NCBI RefSeq assembly: GCF_016482825.1
Contig: NZ_JAEMNV010000004.1
Location: forward strand, 310,001 to 374,000
Length of the DNA: 64,000 nucleotides
Direction: 5' to 3'
DNA from: Antrihabitans stalagmiti
GTDB taxonomy: Bacteria; Actinomycetota; Actinomycetes; Mycobacteriales; Mycobacteriaceae
Translations under genes and position numbers: made by a program
In this document: positions 28,079 to 38,789 of the stretch, piece by piece
How the letters are laid out: the number at the start of each line of letters is the position of its first letter
Numbering within the stretch: the stretch's first letter is position 1
The notes under the pieces: model-generated
Seen by the model: only the letters and a program-made list of their open reading frames with translations
What the model was told of the DNA's origin: nothing
Database searches by the model: none

Positions 28079-28924
28079 TCAGACCGATTCGCTGATCCAG
28101 ATCGGCGTCCAGTCGGTCAGTTCGTGGAATCGGCGAAGTTCCGCGAGCCCCGAAACCGATCCGAGCCATGACGCGTGTGGTGGGTTGGTCGTGTCGAAAC
28201 CGCTCTGGACGAACGTGAGTCGGGTCTTGCCGTCGGATTCGGCCAGCTCCCACGTCTGGACGCCGGGAGCACCCCAGTCGACGGTCACCTTCTGGTTCGG
28301 TTCGAGCTCGAGAATCTTCGCGGGAGGGAAGGGAGCGTCGAAGCCGCCCATCGCGTACCGACCCCCGACCCATGGCTCGATCGAAATCGGGTAGCCGAAC
28401 CACGTCGATACCTTCTCGGTGTCGATCAGCGAGTCGTAGACCGCTGCGGGCGTCGCGTCGATGAGCGTTTCGGCGCGGAACTCGGTATCGGAGAAGTCGT
28501 GTCGCATCGTGAGCTCGCGACCCTCCAGCAGGTCGACGAGGTTGGCTAGCGACATCGCCCAGAAGGTGTGCAGCACGCCGCGAATCGTCTTGCCTTCGAA
28601 CATTTCCTGGACGTCGAAGTGCGATTGCGACAGCACGATGACCGTGGTGTCAGGGGCTTCGGCTTCGAGGGTGATCGAGGTGGTGGTGTCGACGCCGTCG
28701 AGCAGCCAGGTGAAGGTGAGACCGTCGTCGTCGACGTGGGTGAGTTTTTGGTGCGGGGCATCGCCCTCGGGTGTGTAGCGGCCCCAGAATTCGTAGCGGC
28801 TCGGCAGCTCGACCTCGACTTCTTCGGCGAACCAGCGTCGCAACGTATCCGGATCGGTCAGTGCGTGTAGGACTGCTGCCTTGGGCGCCGCAACTCGTGC
28901 GCGCACGATCATCGGTTCAGTCAT
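28079..28924 (-). CDS. Tandem AHSA1/SRPBCC-domain protein
   Basis: 281 aa with two copies of the activator-of-Hsp90-ATPase-1-like fold. The first begins IVRARVAAPKAAVLHALTD (about 6-140). The second begins RAETLIDATPAAVYDSLID (about 150-275) and ends in the usual LTDWTPI helix. These domains bind hydrophobic ligands. The gene overlaps the upstream ArsR gene by 8 bases; ArsR-AHSA1 pairs are a common bacterial module, often for stress or detoxification. Confidence 0.85.
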   Translation of the reverse strand: MTEPMIVRARVAAPKAAVLHALTDPDTLRRWFAEEVEVELPSRYEFWGRYTPEGDAPHQKLTHVDDDGLTFTWLLDGVDTTTSITLEAEAPDTTVIVLSQSHFDVQEMFEGKTIRGVLHTFWAMSLANLVDLLEGRELTMRHDFSDTEFRAETLIDATPAAVYDSLIDTEKVSTWFGYPISIEPWVGGRYAMGGFDAPFPPAKILELEPNQKVTVDWGAPGVQTWELAESDGKTRLTFVQSGFDTTNPPHASWLGSVSGLAELRRFHELTDWTPIWISESV

Positions 28925-29477
28925 CGTTCTCTTCTCCTTTGGGGTAGCAGGCGACGGCGAGTTTGAAGGCGTCGCCTTCGGAGCCGCCGTAGCGGGTGAA
29001 CAGGTCTTGCAGGGTGGATTGCAAATCCGCGAGGAATTGCTGGCGGTGCTCGGTTGGTACTCGGATTTCGCCGGATACTCCGATCGATGGCAGTTCCGGT
29101 CGGCGCCGGTCGAGCGCTGCCACGTCGGCTTGCACGTCTTCCATGAGGTCGAGCAGGTAGCCGAGGCTGAGTTCGTCTTGGACTTTGCGCTGGCCGATCC
29201 GGCCGACGAGCCGGGGTGACAGCCAGTAGGACCGGGCTGTCGCCTGGTAGATCCCCTCGTGGATCCCTCGGACTTTGCGTTCGGATACCTGGTCGACGAG
29301 GCCGGCGTCCACCAAGCGTTTGACCTGGTAGTAGACCCGCTGTGGCGTCTGGCCCAGTACCTGCGCGATCTCTGTGCAGGTCTTGGGTTCGGCCAGTTGC
29401 CGCAGCACCTCGATGCGTTGCGGCTTGAGCAGGGACTCGGCCTGCTCGAGGTTTTCCAAGTACACGACGTCTCTCAT
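28917..29477 (-). CDS. ArsR-type (winged-helix) transcriptional regulator
   Basis: 186 aa from ATG 29477; longer in-frame reading upstream crosses the promoter. The HTH lies in EPKTCTEIAQVLGQTPQRVYYQVKRL, followed by the wing VRGIHEGIYQATARSYWL. No ArsR metal-site Cys motif is seen, so it is not a typical metal sensor. Co-transcribed with the AHSA1 protein and divergent from lysC. Confidence 0.82.
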   Translation of the reverse strand: MRDVVYLENLEQAESLLKPQRIEVLRQLAEPKTCTEIAQVLGQTPQRVYYQVKRLVDAGLVDQVSERKVRGIHEGIYQATARSYWLSPRLVGRIGQRKVQDELSLGYLLDLMEDVQADVAALDRRRPELPSIGVSGEIRVPTEHRQQFLADLQSTLQDLFTRYGGSEGDAFKLAVACYPKGEENDD

Positions 29478-29490
29478 AACAAAAACCACT

Positions 29491-29516
29491 TTGAACGTAA
29501 AAATATGTTTTGTCAA
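29491..29516 (-). promoter_or_regulatory. Promoter/operator of the ArsR-AHSA1 pair
   Basis: An AT-rich island in a GC-rich genome, 14 bases upstream of ATG 29477. A consensus -35 TTGACA reads leftwards at 29516-29511. The interior holds the imperfect dyad AACGTA-aaaa-TATGTT, and TTGA/TCAA bracket the whole segment. It is a likely site for the ArsR-type repressor. The -10 is not clear. Confidence 0.5.
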
Positions 29517-29625
29517 TAGGTGATCGGGCGCACGTACTGGGGCTGAGCGCCACACGGGACCTGGTTCTCGGTAGGCTCACAAGCTGGAAACCCAGTTACC
29601 AGCACTTATTCGGAGGTACATCCGC

Positions 29626-31934
<2,309 letters not shown>

Positions 31935-32015
31935 GATTCGCACGGGGTGAGACCTCCACAGAATCTTCACATCGCCCGACCGTGATCACCACGACCGCTG
32001 CATAGAGTCGTCCCC

Positions 32016-32720
32016 ATGAGTGATCCGGGCAGGGTTGAGCAGGGCAGACGACAAATTCTCGTCGTCGACGACGAACCGATCATTTCCGATTCCATCGCGA
32101 CGAGGTTGCGCGCGGAGGGATTCGACGTCGACATTGCGGCAGACGGTCCGTCGGCTGTCGAGGCGAGCAAACGCCTTGTTCCCGATCTCGTCGTGCTCGA
32201 TGTGATGTTGCCGGGTTTCGACGGACTGGAAGTCTGCCGCAGGATCCAGGCGGATCGGCCGGTGCCGGTGCTGATGGTCACTGCGCGAGTCGACGAGACC
32301 GACATGCTGATCGGACTCGGTGTCGGAGCTGACGACTATCTGATCAAGCCGTTCAGTATGCGCGAACTCGTTGCGCGGGTGCATGCGTTGCTCAGACGAT
32401 CCGATCGCGGTGCTGCTGCCGCAGCGGCTGACGTGATGCGGGTCGGTGACGTGCGAATCGATGTGCAGGAGCGTCGAGTTCAACGCGGCGAGAGTGAAAT
32501 TCATCTGACCAGAACCGAATTCGATCTGCTGCTGTTCTTGGCAGAGCGTCCGCGAGCAGTCGTCGCCCGCGAGACCTTGCTCGAGCACGTGTGGGGGTGG
32601 GGCAGTGCGGGGGAAAGCAGGACCGTCGACAGTCATGTAAAAGCGTTGCGGCGCAAGCTCGGCGGCGATCTAATCCGAACCGTTCACGGTGTCGGCTACG
32701 CGTTGGAGCTACCGCGATGA
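32016..32720 (+). CDS. OmpR/PhoB-family response regulator
   Basis: 234 aa. The receiver domain has acidic pocket DDE at 18-20, phospho-acceptor D62 in VVLDVMLPG, and the conserved Lys in DDYLIKPFSM. A C-terminal winged helix follows (LTRTEFDLLLFLAERP, DSHVKALRRKLG, TVHGVGYALE). It overlaps the kinase gene by 4 bases (ATGA), so both are expressed together. The DUF4153 membrane protein downstream is also coupled and may be the sensing or target component. Confidence 0.93.
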   Translation: MSDPGRVEQGRRQILVVDDEPIISDSIATRLRAEGFDVDIAADGPSAVEASKRLVPDLVVLDVMLPGFDGLEVCRRIQADRPVPVLMVTARVDETDMLIGLGVGADDYLIKPFSMRELVARVHALLRRSDRGAAAAAADVMRVGDVRIDVQERRVQRGESEIHLTRTEFDLLLFLAERPRAVVARETLLEHVWGWGSAGESRTVDSHVKALRRKLGGDLIRTVHGVGYALELPR

Positions 32721-33751
32721 CGCGCGGTTGGTCGTGGCTACCGCGCCCGCTAGACCCCCTGGCATCGTTCAAGGCGAAGGTCAGCGTGCTTGTCGGCGGT
32801 GCGCTGCTGTTGGCGAGCGTGACCTTCTGGTTCGTTGCTGATTGGCCGTTTCGGTACGCGCTACTGCTCGCATTGGTGGTTGCGCTTGTGCTGACTCAGT
32901 TACTCGCACACGGGATGACGTCGCCGCTGCGCGAAATGACAGCGGCCGCACAGGCAATGGCCCGCGGTGACTACAGCATTCGGGTACGCGCATCTTCGCG
33001 TGACGAAGTCGGCCAGCTGGCAGCGGCTTTCAATGCGATGTCCGCGGATCTCGCTGCGGCGGAACAGTATCGACGCGAATTGATCGGCAATGTATCGCAC
33101 GAGCTTCGTACCCCGATCTCGGCACTGCATGCGGTGCTGGAGAACGTCGTGGACGGCGTCGCCGAACCGGACAACGCAACGATGCGAACCGCGCTCTCGC
33201 AGACCGAAAGGCTCGGCCGACTGGTCGGCGATCTGCTCGACCTGTCGAAGCTGGAAGGTGGCGCAATAGTGCTCGACCTCGACACCTTCGGCGTAGCCGA
33301 ATTCCTTCGGGAAGCGGTCGAGCACACACACGCCAGCGTCCGGACCCAAATTCGAGTAACCCCAACCGATCTCGTCGCAACCGGAGACAGTGCGCGTCTA
33401 CATCAGGTGGTCGTAAATCTGCTCGACAATGCGACGCGGCATGCACCGCCGGGTAGTCGAGTGGTGGTCGAGGCCGAGAGCACTCGCAACGGTCTGCAGA
33501 TCGACGTCTGCGACGACGGTCCGGGGATTGCACCTGCCGAGCGGGAGCGGGTCTTCGAACGTTTCATCCGCGGCGGATCCACCGACGGCGGGACCGGTCT
33601 CGGTCTAGCTATTGCGCGGTGGGCCGTCGAATTGCACGGCGGGACGATCGAGGTGGTCGACCAGAGCGTCGGCTGCCGCATCCGCGTCCACATTCCATCA
33701 GGCCACATTCCAACAGGGCAGCCCCATTCCGGCGAAAGTGACACGAAATGA
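32717..33751 (+). CDS. Sensor histidine kinase
   Basis: 344 aa from ATG 32717. Two adjacent membrane helices (VSVLVGGALLLASVTFWFV and FRYALLLALVVALVLTQLL) leave almost no external loop. It is therefore probably not a classical periplasmic ligand sensor. A HAMP domain follows, then HisKA with the phospho-His in NVSHELRTPISALHAV, and HATPase (NLLDNATRHAPP, DDGPGI, GGTGLGLAIA). Overlaps its neighbours on both sides by 4 bases. Confidence 0.93.
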   Translation: MTRGWSWLPRPLDPLASFKAKVSVLVGGALLLASVTFWFVADWPFRYALLLALVVALVLTQLLAHGMTSPLREMTAAAQAMARGDYSIRVRASSRDEVGQLAAAFNAMSADLAAAEQYRRELIGNVSHELRTPISALHAVLENVVDGVAEPDNATMRTALSQTERLGRLVGDLLDLSKLEGGAIVLDLDTFGVAEFLREAVEHTHASVRTQIRVTPTDLVATGDSARLHQVVVNLLDNATRHAPPGSRVVVEAESTRNGLQIDVCDDGPGIAPAERERVFERFIRGGSTDGGTGLGLAIARWAVELHGGTIEVVDQSVGCRIRVHIPSGHIPTGQPHSGESDTK

Positions 33752-35280
33752 CCACTGCAGTAACAGAACCCGGCAAACCGCAACAACCCTTCGGGCCGCA
33801 GCCGGTGCCCGTGCGGCGCGCGACGATATGGCCCGAAAAGGTCTGGCCCGCAACGCAGTCGGCAGCGGCATCGTGGCAGGTTCTCGCAGCGACACTGGTG
33901 GTCGGCTGGATTTGCTCCATCGTCTGGCACTTCGACAGCGTGAGCATCGGCTTCCTGTTGACCGCGATTCTGGTGTTCGGCGTCGCATTCGGAACCGCGC
34001 GACGACGCCCGACCGCAACAGAAGCTGTCTGGATCGCACTGACCCTCGCGTTGCTCAGCGTTCCGGCCTTCCGGGACGCGAGTTGGCTCGCCGTGTTGTG
34101 CATCCTTGCGTCCTGGGGCGCCGGTTGGACTGCGTTGGTCGGCGGTCGAACGTGGACCTCGATCTTCTTCGGCGCGTTCGTCGTCTGGATGCTGCCCGCC
34201 CGAGTGCTCGGTTGGACGACGCGCGGCGGCCGCGTTCTACTGCGCGGCAAGACGAGCGGACGCAAGCTGCGGATCCTCGGGGTGGCGGCGTTGACCGTCG
34301 TATTGGTCGGCGCATTCGGAGCGCTGTTTGCCGGCGCTGATCCCGCCTTCGCTCACCTCGTTGCGGGCGTGACGCCAGACCTCGATGCTCCGACCATCTC
34401 GGGCCAGGTCTTCGTCGGCGTCTTCGCGATGGTCTTCGTTCTTGCGTCGTCCTACCTCGTTCTATTCGTTCCCAAGTTCGACGCGATCGCACCTGCTCCG
34501 GGGAAGTCTGCGCAGCGCTGGGAGTGGGCAGTCCCGCTGTCGGTGCTCGCTGCGCTCTTCGTGGTCTTCGTCGGTGTGCAGATCACGGTGTTGTTCGGTG
34601 GCAGCGAGCACGTGCTGCGGACCGAAAACCTCACGTACGCGGAGTATGCGCGCCAGGGGTTCTGGCAACTTCTCGCCGTGACGGCGCTGATCCTGCTTGT
34701 CCTCGCCGTTGCGATCAGAAAGGCCCCACGCGAGTCGTCGTCGGATCGCACCCTCGCTCGGTCACTGATCGGGGTTCTGTGTGTCTCGTCGATGGTGATC
34801 GTGAGTTCGGCTGTGTTCCGCATGTGGACCTACGAACAGGCCTACGGCTTCACCGAGCTGCGGTTGCTCGTAACGACCATCGAACTCTGGCTCGGATCGA
34901 TCTTCCTGATGATTTGCGTTGCAGGGGTGAAGATGTCGGCACCGTGGTTGCCGCGCGCTGTGGTCGGCGCCGGCGTCGTTGCCCTGCTTGTGTTGGCGGC
35001 GTGGAACCCCGATGCCTACATCGCCGATCGCAACATCGACCGCTACGACTCCACCGGAAAGATCGACGTGTCGTTCCTTTCGACATTGTCCGCGGACGCG
35101 GTTCCGGAGTTCGACCGACTGCCCGAACCGATGCGATCGTGCCTGCTCTCCAACGCGGCGGACCGCCTCGACGAGTCGGAGCCCTGGTACCGATTCAACC
35201 TGTCGCGGACACTCGCGCGCGCCACGCTCGACGACCAACCGAAGCGCGACAGCAACTGCCTGACAACAGTCGGCAGATAA
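33748..35280 (+). CDS. DUF4153/DUF4173 polytopic membrane protein
   Basis: 510 aa with about eleven hydrophobic segments; a Pro-rich N terminus precedes the first at about 45. The central stretch with VQITVLFGG, then YAEYARQGFWQLLAVTALILLV, is characteristic of the DUF4173 family. The C-terminal ~80 residues after the last helix are soluble and include two Cys (RSCLLSN, DSNCLTT). It is third in a translationally coupled set with the two-component genes, suggesting it works with the kinase in sensing or is its main output. Confidence 0.8.
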   Translation: MTTAVTEPGKPQQPFGPQPVPVRRATIWPEKVWPATQSAAASWQVLAATLVVGWICSIVWHFDSVSIGFLLTAILVFGVAFGTARRRPTATEAVWIALTLALLSVPAFRDASWLAVLCILASWGAGWTALVGGRTWTSIFFGAFVVWMLPARVLGWTTRGGRVLLRGKTSGRKLRILGVAALTVVLVGAFGALFAGADPAFAHLVAGVTPDLDAPTISGQVFVGVFAMVFVLASSYLVLFVPKFDAIAPAPGKSAQRWEWAVPLSVLAALFVVFVGVQITVLFGGSEHVLRTENLTYAEYARQGFWQLLAVTALILLVLAVAIRKAPRESSSDRTLARSLIGVLCVSSMVIVSSAVFRMWTYEQAYGFTELRLLVTTIELWLGSIFLMICVAGVKMSAPWLPRAVVGAGVVALLVLAAWNPDAYIADRNIDRYDSTGKIDVSFLSTLSADAVPEFDRLPEPMRSCLLSNAADRLDESEPWYRFNLSRTLARATLDDQPKRDSNCLTTVGR

Positions 35281-35317
35281 CCCGCTCGCCGCGCCGAGGT
35301 GTCGCTAGGGTGTGACC

Positions 35318-36679
35318 ATGACTCGGCGCGGCTGGGTCGGGGACTCTCTTATCGTGGTCGTCGTGCTGGCGGCTGCGCTGATGGTGCTGCCTGCAGCAGG
35401 TGTAGCGGCGCCGTCGCAGCCCCGACTCTGCGAGGTCAGCAGCGGACGGCAATTCCCGCGAGCGGAACCAGCGGAAGTCGGCATGGACCCCGCGGCTCTG
35501 ACCGATGCCGTCGCCTTCGCCGCGGACCGAAATCGTGTGAACATACAGATCTTCCGGCGCAACTGCTTGGTCGCAGAAGGTCCACGCAATCAGGAGACGG
35601 GCAATCTTGCGTGGAACAACTGGAGCATCGCAAAAAGTGTGACGTCTCTCGTCGCGGGTCTGGCGTACGACGAGGGTCGGCTCGGGCTCGACGATCCGAT
35701 CGGCAAGTATCTCGCTCCCGGTCTCGGCGATTCCGCCCACCGAGCGATCAAGGTCCGGCATCTGCTCACCGAGACGTCGGGTCTACTGAGCGCGACGGTG
35801 TCCGAAGGTGCGAGCGGCGTCGTCCAACTCGATCCGGATGTGGTTGCTCAGGGGTTGGGAATGCCCTTCGCGCATCAACCCGGTTCGGTGTTCGAGTACA
35901 ACCAGCGCGCCGTCGATCTGCTCGCAGCTGTCGTCGAAATTGCAGTCGGAGAACCGTTTCAGGATTACGCGCAACGAAAGTTGTTCGACCCGTTGGGTAT
36001 CGAACGCAGCGACTACTATTGGGCCCGTGATCGGTCGGGTCACACGTACGGCTTCTCGTTCCTTCTGATGCCGGCAAACGATCTCTCGAAACTGGGATTG
36101 CTGCTGCTCGGCGGCGGCAGCTGGGGCGGCGAGCGCATCGTCTCGGCCGAGTATCTGCGGATGGCGATTACGCCGTCACCGCGAAACCCCTGCTACGGCT
36201 TCCTCTTCTGGTTGCAGGCACCCGGTTGCGAAAGAGCGTCGTTGCCCACCGGCATCTTCTGGATGTCGGGTCTCGGTATGCAGAACGTATTCGTGGTGCC
36301 GAACCTCGACCTCGTTGTCGTGTGGACCGGTGCCTTCGGAAACCGGTCGGGTCTCGGTCCGATCGGTACCTCGCAGAACACGTCGGAACTTCCACACAGC
36401 TTCTTTCGGCTGCTGTCCAGAGCGATAGTGGATGTCGCCGTGCCCGACCCGGGTCCGTATGTCGAACCGCCGCTGCAGGATCCGGACGTGAGCGACTTCG
36501 CCGACGCAAGCATTTCCCTCGCCATTTTCGGTATCGGGCCCGCCGCGTACCCCGGTTGCACACTCTTCGAGTGCCTCGGCCTGCGCTTGGCGCCGCCTGC
36601 TGCCAACTGGCCGCCCGGCTGCGCGATCGTCGTCTGTACCGGTACCGATCCGAGAACGCCAGGAATCAGGCCCGGGTGA
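35318..36679 (+). CDS. Secreted or membrane-anchored beta-lactamase-fold serine hydrolase
   Basis: 453 aa from ATG 35318 (a GTG two codons earlier is possible). The signal sequence has a hydrophobic core, IVVVVLAAALMVLPAAG, ending near VAAP. The beta-lactamase/esterase VIII motifs are present: SxxK as SIAK in NWSIAKSVTSL, and YxN as EYNQ. This class covers D-aminopeptidases, esterases and PBP-like proteins, so the substrate is unknown. A ~60-residue Pro/Cys-rich tail is unusual. The 3' end overlaps the convergent permease gene by 14 bases. Confidence 0.8.
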   Translation: MTRRGWVGDSLIVVVVLAAALMVLPAAGVAAPSQPRLCEVSSGRQFPRAEPAEVGMDPAALTDAVAFAADRNRVNIQIFRRNCLVAEGPRNQETGNLAWNNWSIAKSVTSLVAGLAYDEGRLGLDDPIGKYLAPGLGDSAHRAIKVRHLLTETSGLLSATVSEGASGVVQLDPDVVAQGLGMPFAHQPGSVFEYNQRAVDLLAAVVEIAVGEPFQDYAQRKLFDPLGIERSDYYWARDRSGHTYGFSFLLMPANDLSKLGLLLLGGGSWGGERIVSAEYLRMAITPSPRNPCYGFLFWLQAPGCERASLPTGIFWMSGLGMQNVFVVPNLDLVVVWTGAFGNRSGLGPIGTSQNTSELPHSFFRLLSRAIVDVAVPDPGPYVEPPLQDPDVSDFADASISLAIFGIGPAAYPGCTLFECLGLRLAPPAANWPPGCAIVVCTGTDPRTPGIRPG

Positions 36680-37898
36680 ACCGCCAGGCCACCGCTCCGA
36701 TGGCAAGTGCCACGGATCCACCGACGATCGATTCGGCGGGCAGTGACAGTCCGACGACGATGCAGCCGACCGCCCCTGTCGCAGCAACCCACCGTTGCCG
36801 GCGGCCGAGGGTCCACGCGCTGGCATTGCAGACCAAGTAATAGAACAGCACCGCGAACGACGAGAACCCGATCGCGGACCGTAGGTCGACGCTTGCGGCG
36901 AGCACCGCTACCACCGCACCCACGGCGAGTTCGGCGCGGTGGGGCACTGCGTGCTTCGGATGCACCGCGTCAAGTGCCTTCGGCAGATGTCGGTCGCGTG
37001 CCATCGCGAGGACGGTGCGGGAGACGCCGAGGACGAGGGCGATCAGCGCGCCGACGGCTGCGACGACGGCACCGATGCGTACGAATGGCGCGAGGGCGGG
37101 CGCGCCTGCACTGGAGACGGCCTGAGCGAGCGGGTCCGTCGCCGTTGCGAGAGTGTCGGGGCCGAGAACTGCCAGGACGGCCACTGCGACGACGACGTAG
37201 ACGACGAGCGTGATCGCAAGAGCGGTTGTGATGGCACGGGGGATCGTCCGGGCCGGATCACGCACTTCTTCGCCGAGCGTCGCGATCCGCGCATAGCCTG
37301 CGAAGGCGAAGAACAGCAGTCCCGACGCTTGCAGGACGCCGTGCACGTCGGCGGTGCCGGAGCCGAAACCCGTCGCCGCATTCGGTCCGAATGCGCAGAC
37401 GGCGACGACGATCGTCAAGACGGCGAGAACGATCGCGACGATGACACGCGTCGCAACTGCGGACTTCTGGACGCCGAAGTAGTTCAGGGCCGTCACGGCG
37501 AGCACAGCGGCAACGGCAACGGCGTGTTGTTGGGCAGGCCACGCGTATGCCCCGATCGTCAACGCCATCGCAGCGCACGATGCGGTCTTGCCGACGACGA
37601 ATCCCCAGCCTGCGAGGTAGCCCCAGAACGCTCCGAGCCGTTCGCGCCCGTAGACGTAGGTGCCGCCCGACTGCGGATACAGCGCGGCCAAGCGTGCCGA
37701 CGACGAAGCGTTGCAATATGCGACGACCGCCGCGATCGCCAGGGCAATCAGGAGGTACGAGCCAGCGGACGCTGCCGCGGGGGCGAATGCGGCGAAGATG
37801 CCGGCACCGAGCATCGCCCCGAGACCGATGGTCACCGAATCGAAGAGTCCCAGCCGCCGTTTCAATTCGGCGGGCTTGTCCGTAGTCACGGCGGTCAT
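36666..37898 (-). CDS. APC-family amino acid/polyamine permease
   Basis: 410 aa from ATG 37898; the frame extends further upstream but runs through a stem-loop and has no start with a ribosome-binding site. The N-terminal GLGAMLGAGIFAAFAPA motif and YPQSGGTYVYGRERLG are characteristic of APC transporters, and about twelve helices are predicted. The conserved EVRDPARTIPRAI follows helix 6. The substrate is probably an amino acid; specificity cannot be read here. Confidence 0.88.
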   Translation of the reverse strand: MTAVTTDKPAELKRRLGLFDSVTIGLGAMLGAGIFAAFAPAAASAGSYLLIALAIAAVVAYCNASSSARLAALYPQSGGTYVYGRERLGAFWGYLAGWGFVVGKTASCAAMALTIGAYAWPAQQHAVAVAAVLAVTALNYFGVQKSAVATRVIVAIVLAVLTIVVAVCAFGPNAATGFGSGTADVHGVLQASGLLFFAFAGYARIATLGEEVRDPARTIPRAITTALAITLVVYVVVAVAVLAVLGPDTLATATDPLAQAVSSAGAPALAPFVRIGAVVAAVGALIALVLGVSRTVLAMARDRHLPKALDAVHPKHAVPHRAELAVGAVVAVLAASVDLRSAIGFSSFAVLFYYLVCNASAWTLGRRQRWVAATGAVGCIVVGLSLPAESIVGGSVALAIGAVAWRFTRA

Positions 37899-37940
37899 CC
37901 TGCCCGACCCGAGTGAACAGTGGTGTCGGCGGCAACGAAG

Positions 37941-37968
37941 AAGGCCGCTCACCGAAGTGAGCGGCCTT
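37941..37968. other. Perfect 12-bp stem-loop between divergent genes
   Basis: AAGGCCGCTCAC pairs exactly with GTGAGCGGCCTT around a CGAA tetraloop. It lies 43 bases upstream of the APC permease start and 213 bases upstream of the NUDIX gene. On the minus strand it is followed by CTTCTTCG-like pyrimidines and has the look of an intrinsic terminator for something transcribed leftwards, but no gene is evident between 37969 and 38108. The strand and role are uncertain. Confidence 0.6.
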
Positions 37969-38108
37969 CCCAGCGTCGACGTCCCACAGGCGCCTCTCGG
38001 CAAGTGGTCGCTCGTGGCGACTATGGGGTGGGGCCCGGGGCTTGTTCGGACGCCGACAGTGTGGTCAACGACCCCTTCTGGAAATGTATTCCCGACGGCG
38101 CTCCGCGC

Positions 38109-38166
38109 CTCGTGAGTCTTTTCGGAGTGCCTGCCCTCCGAAAAGACTCACGAGCAGCGAAGCTGC
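38109..38166. repeat. Palindromic repeat, copy D (5' leader of the NUDIX gene)
   Basis: Perfect 19-base arms at 38109-38127 and 38136-38154 with an 8-base loop. A second hairpin GCAGC-gaa-GCTGC follows at 38154-38166. It ends 14 bases before the NUDIX ATG, between divergent genes, so again it is in a 5' leader rather than at a 3' end. The second hairpin differs in sequence from copy B's but keeps pairing. Confidence 0.88.
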
Positions 38167-38180
38167 CTTATGAATAGAAC

Positions 38181-38678
38181 ATGACACTCAGCTCAGGAGT
38201 AATGCTCTATCGGGTCGACGCCGACGGTGAGATTCGTGTGTTGATCGCGCACATGGGCGGTCCGTTCTGGGCTCGCAAGGACGAGCACGCCTGGTCGATC
38301 CCCAAGGGCGAGTATGTCGACGAAGAACCCGAGGTCGCTGCCGTCAGGGAGTTTCTGGAGGAGATGGGTTCGCCGGTCCCTGACGGAGAGCTGGTCGACC
38401 TGGGTCAGTTTCGGCAGTCGAGCGGCAAGAAGATCACCGCGTTCGTGCTCGAGGCCGACTTCGACGCAGCTGCCATCGTCAGCAACACCTTCGAGTTGGA
38501 GTGGCCGCCGAAATCAGGTCGTATGCAGAGCTTTCCCGAAATCGACCGTGCAGCATGGTTCGACGTGCCGACTGCTCGAACCAAGCTGGTGAAAGGTCAG
38601 ATCCCGATCCTGGATCGGCTCGTCGAGTACGTGGGGTCACGCGCCGGCGACGCGAATCAGAGCAGCCCGAACCAGTAG
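38181..38678 (+). CDS. NUDIX hydrolase
   Basis: 165 aa. The full Nudix box is present: GEYVDEEPEVAAVREFLEEMG fits G-x5-E-x7-REUxEExGU. The N-terminal GVMLYRVDADGEIRVLIAH strand and the WSIPKGEY approach are typical of diadenosine-polyphosphate/NUDT2-like or RppH-like members. The C terminus ends with a linker containing SSPNQ. The substrate is unknown. Its last 22 bases overlap, in antisense, a tiny membrane peptide gene. Confidence 0.9.
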   Translation: MTLSSGVMLYRVDADGEIRVLIAHMGGPFWARKDEHAWSIPKGEYVDEEPEVAAVREFLEEMGSPVPDGELVDLGQFRQSSGKKITAFVLEADFDAAAIVSNTFELEWPPKSGRMQSFPEIDRAAWFDVPTARTKLVKGQIPILDRLVEYVGSRAGDANQSSPNQ

Positions 38679-38716
38679 ATGGCACAGGCGAGGATGAAAA
38701 CGATCACGGTCTGCAT
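38657..38716 (-). CDS. 19-residue hydrophobic membrane peptide (unannotated microprotein)
   Basis: Open frame MQTVIVFILACAIYWFGLL from ATG 38716 to a TGA at 38657. A purine-rich GGGAGGAGAAG (38729-38719) sits 2 bases before the ATG, one of the strongest ribosome-binding sites in the window. The whole product is one transmembrane helix with a Cys and aromatic residues at the far end, like KdpF-type or other single-helix regulators. It overlaps the NUDIX 3' end in antisense. The TetR gene lies upstream on the same strand. Confidence 0.6.
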   Translation of the reverse strand: MQTVIVFILACAIYWFGLL

Positions 38717-38789
38717 AGCTTCTCCTCCCGTTACCTCCACTATGGGCACGGGTTGGGATTGCTGTCACGCAACGGTTTCATCACACGAA

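Noticed and set aside
28032-28403. A longer N terminus for the LtrA protein
   Set aside because: The upstream in-frame stretch is antisense to the AHSA1 gene and reads as Arg-rich non-coding sequence; GTG 28031 begins the conserved part.
37920-38177. An 85-codon rightward open frame between the APC permease and the NUDIX gene
   Set aside because: It runs through the 12-bp stem-loop and the palindromic repeat, has no ribosome-binding site, and its product resembles no protein family I know.
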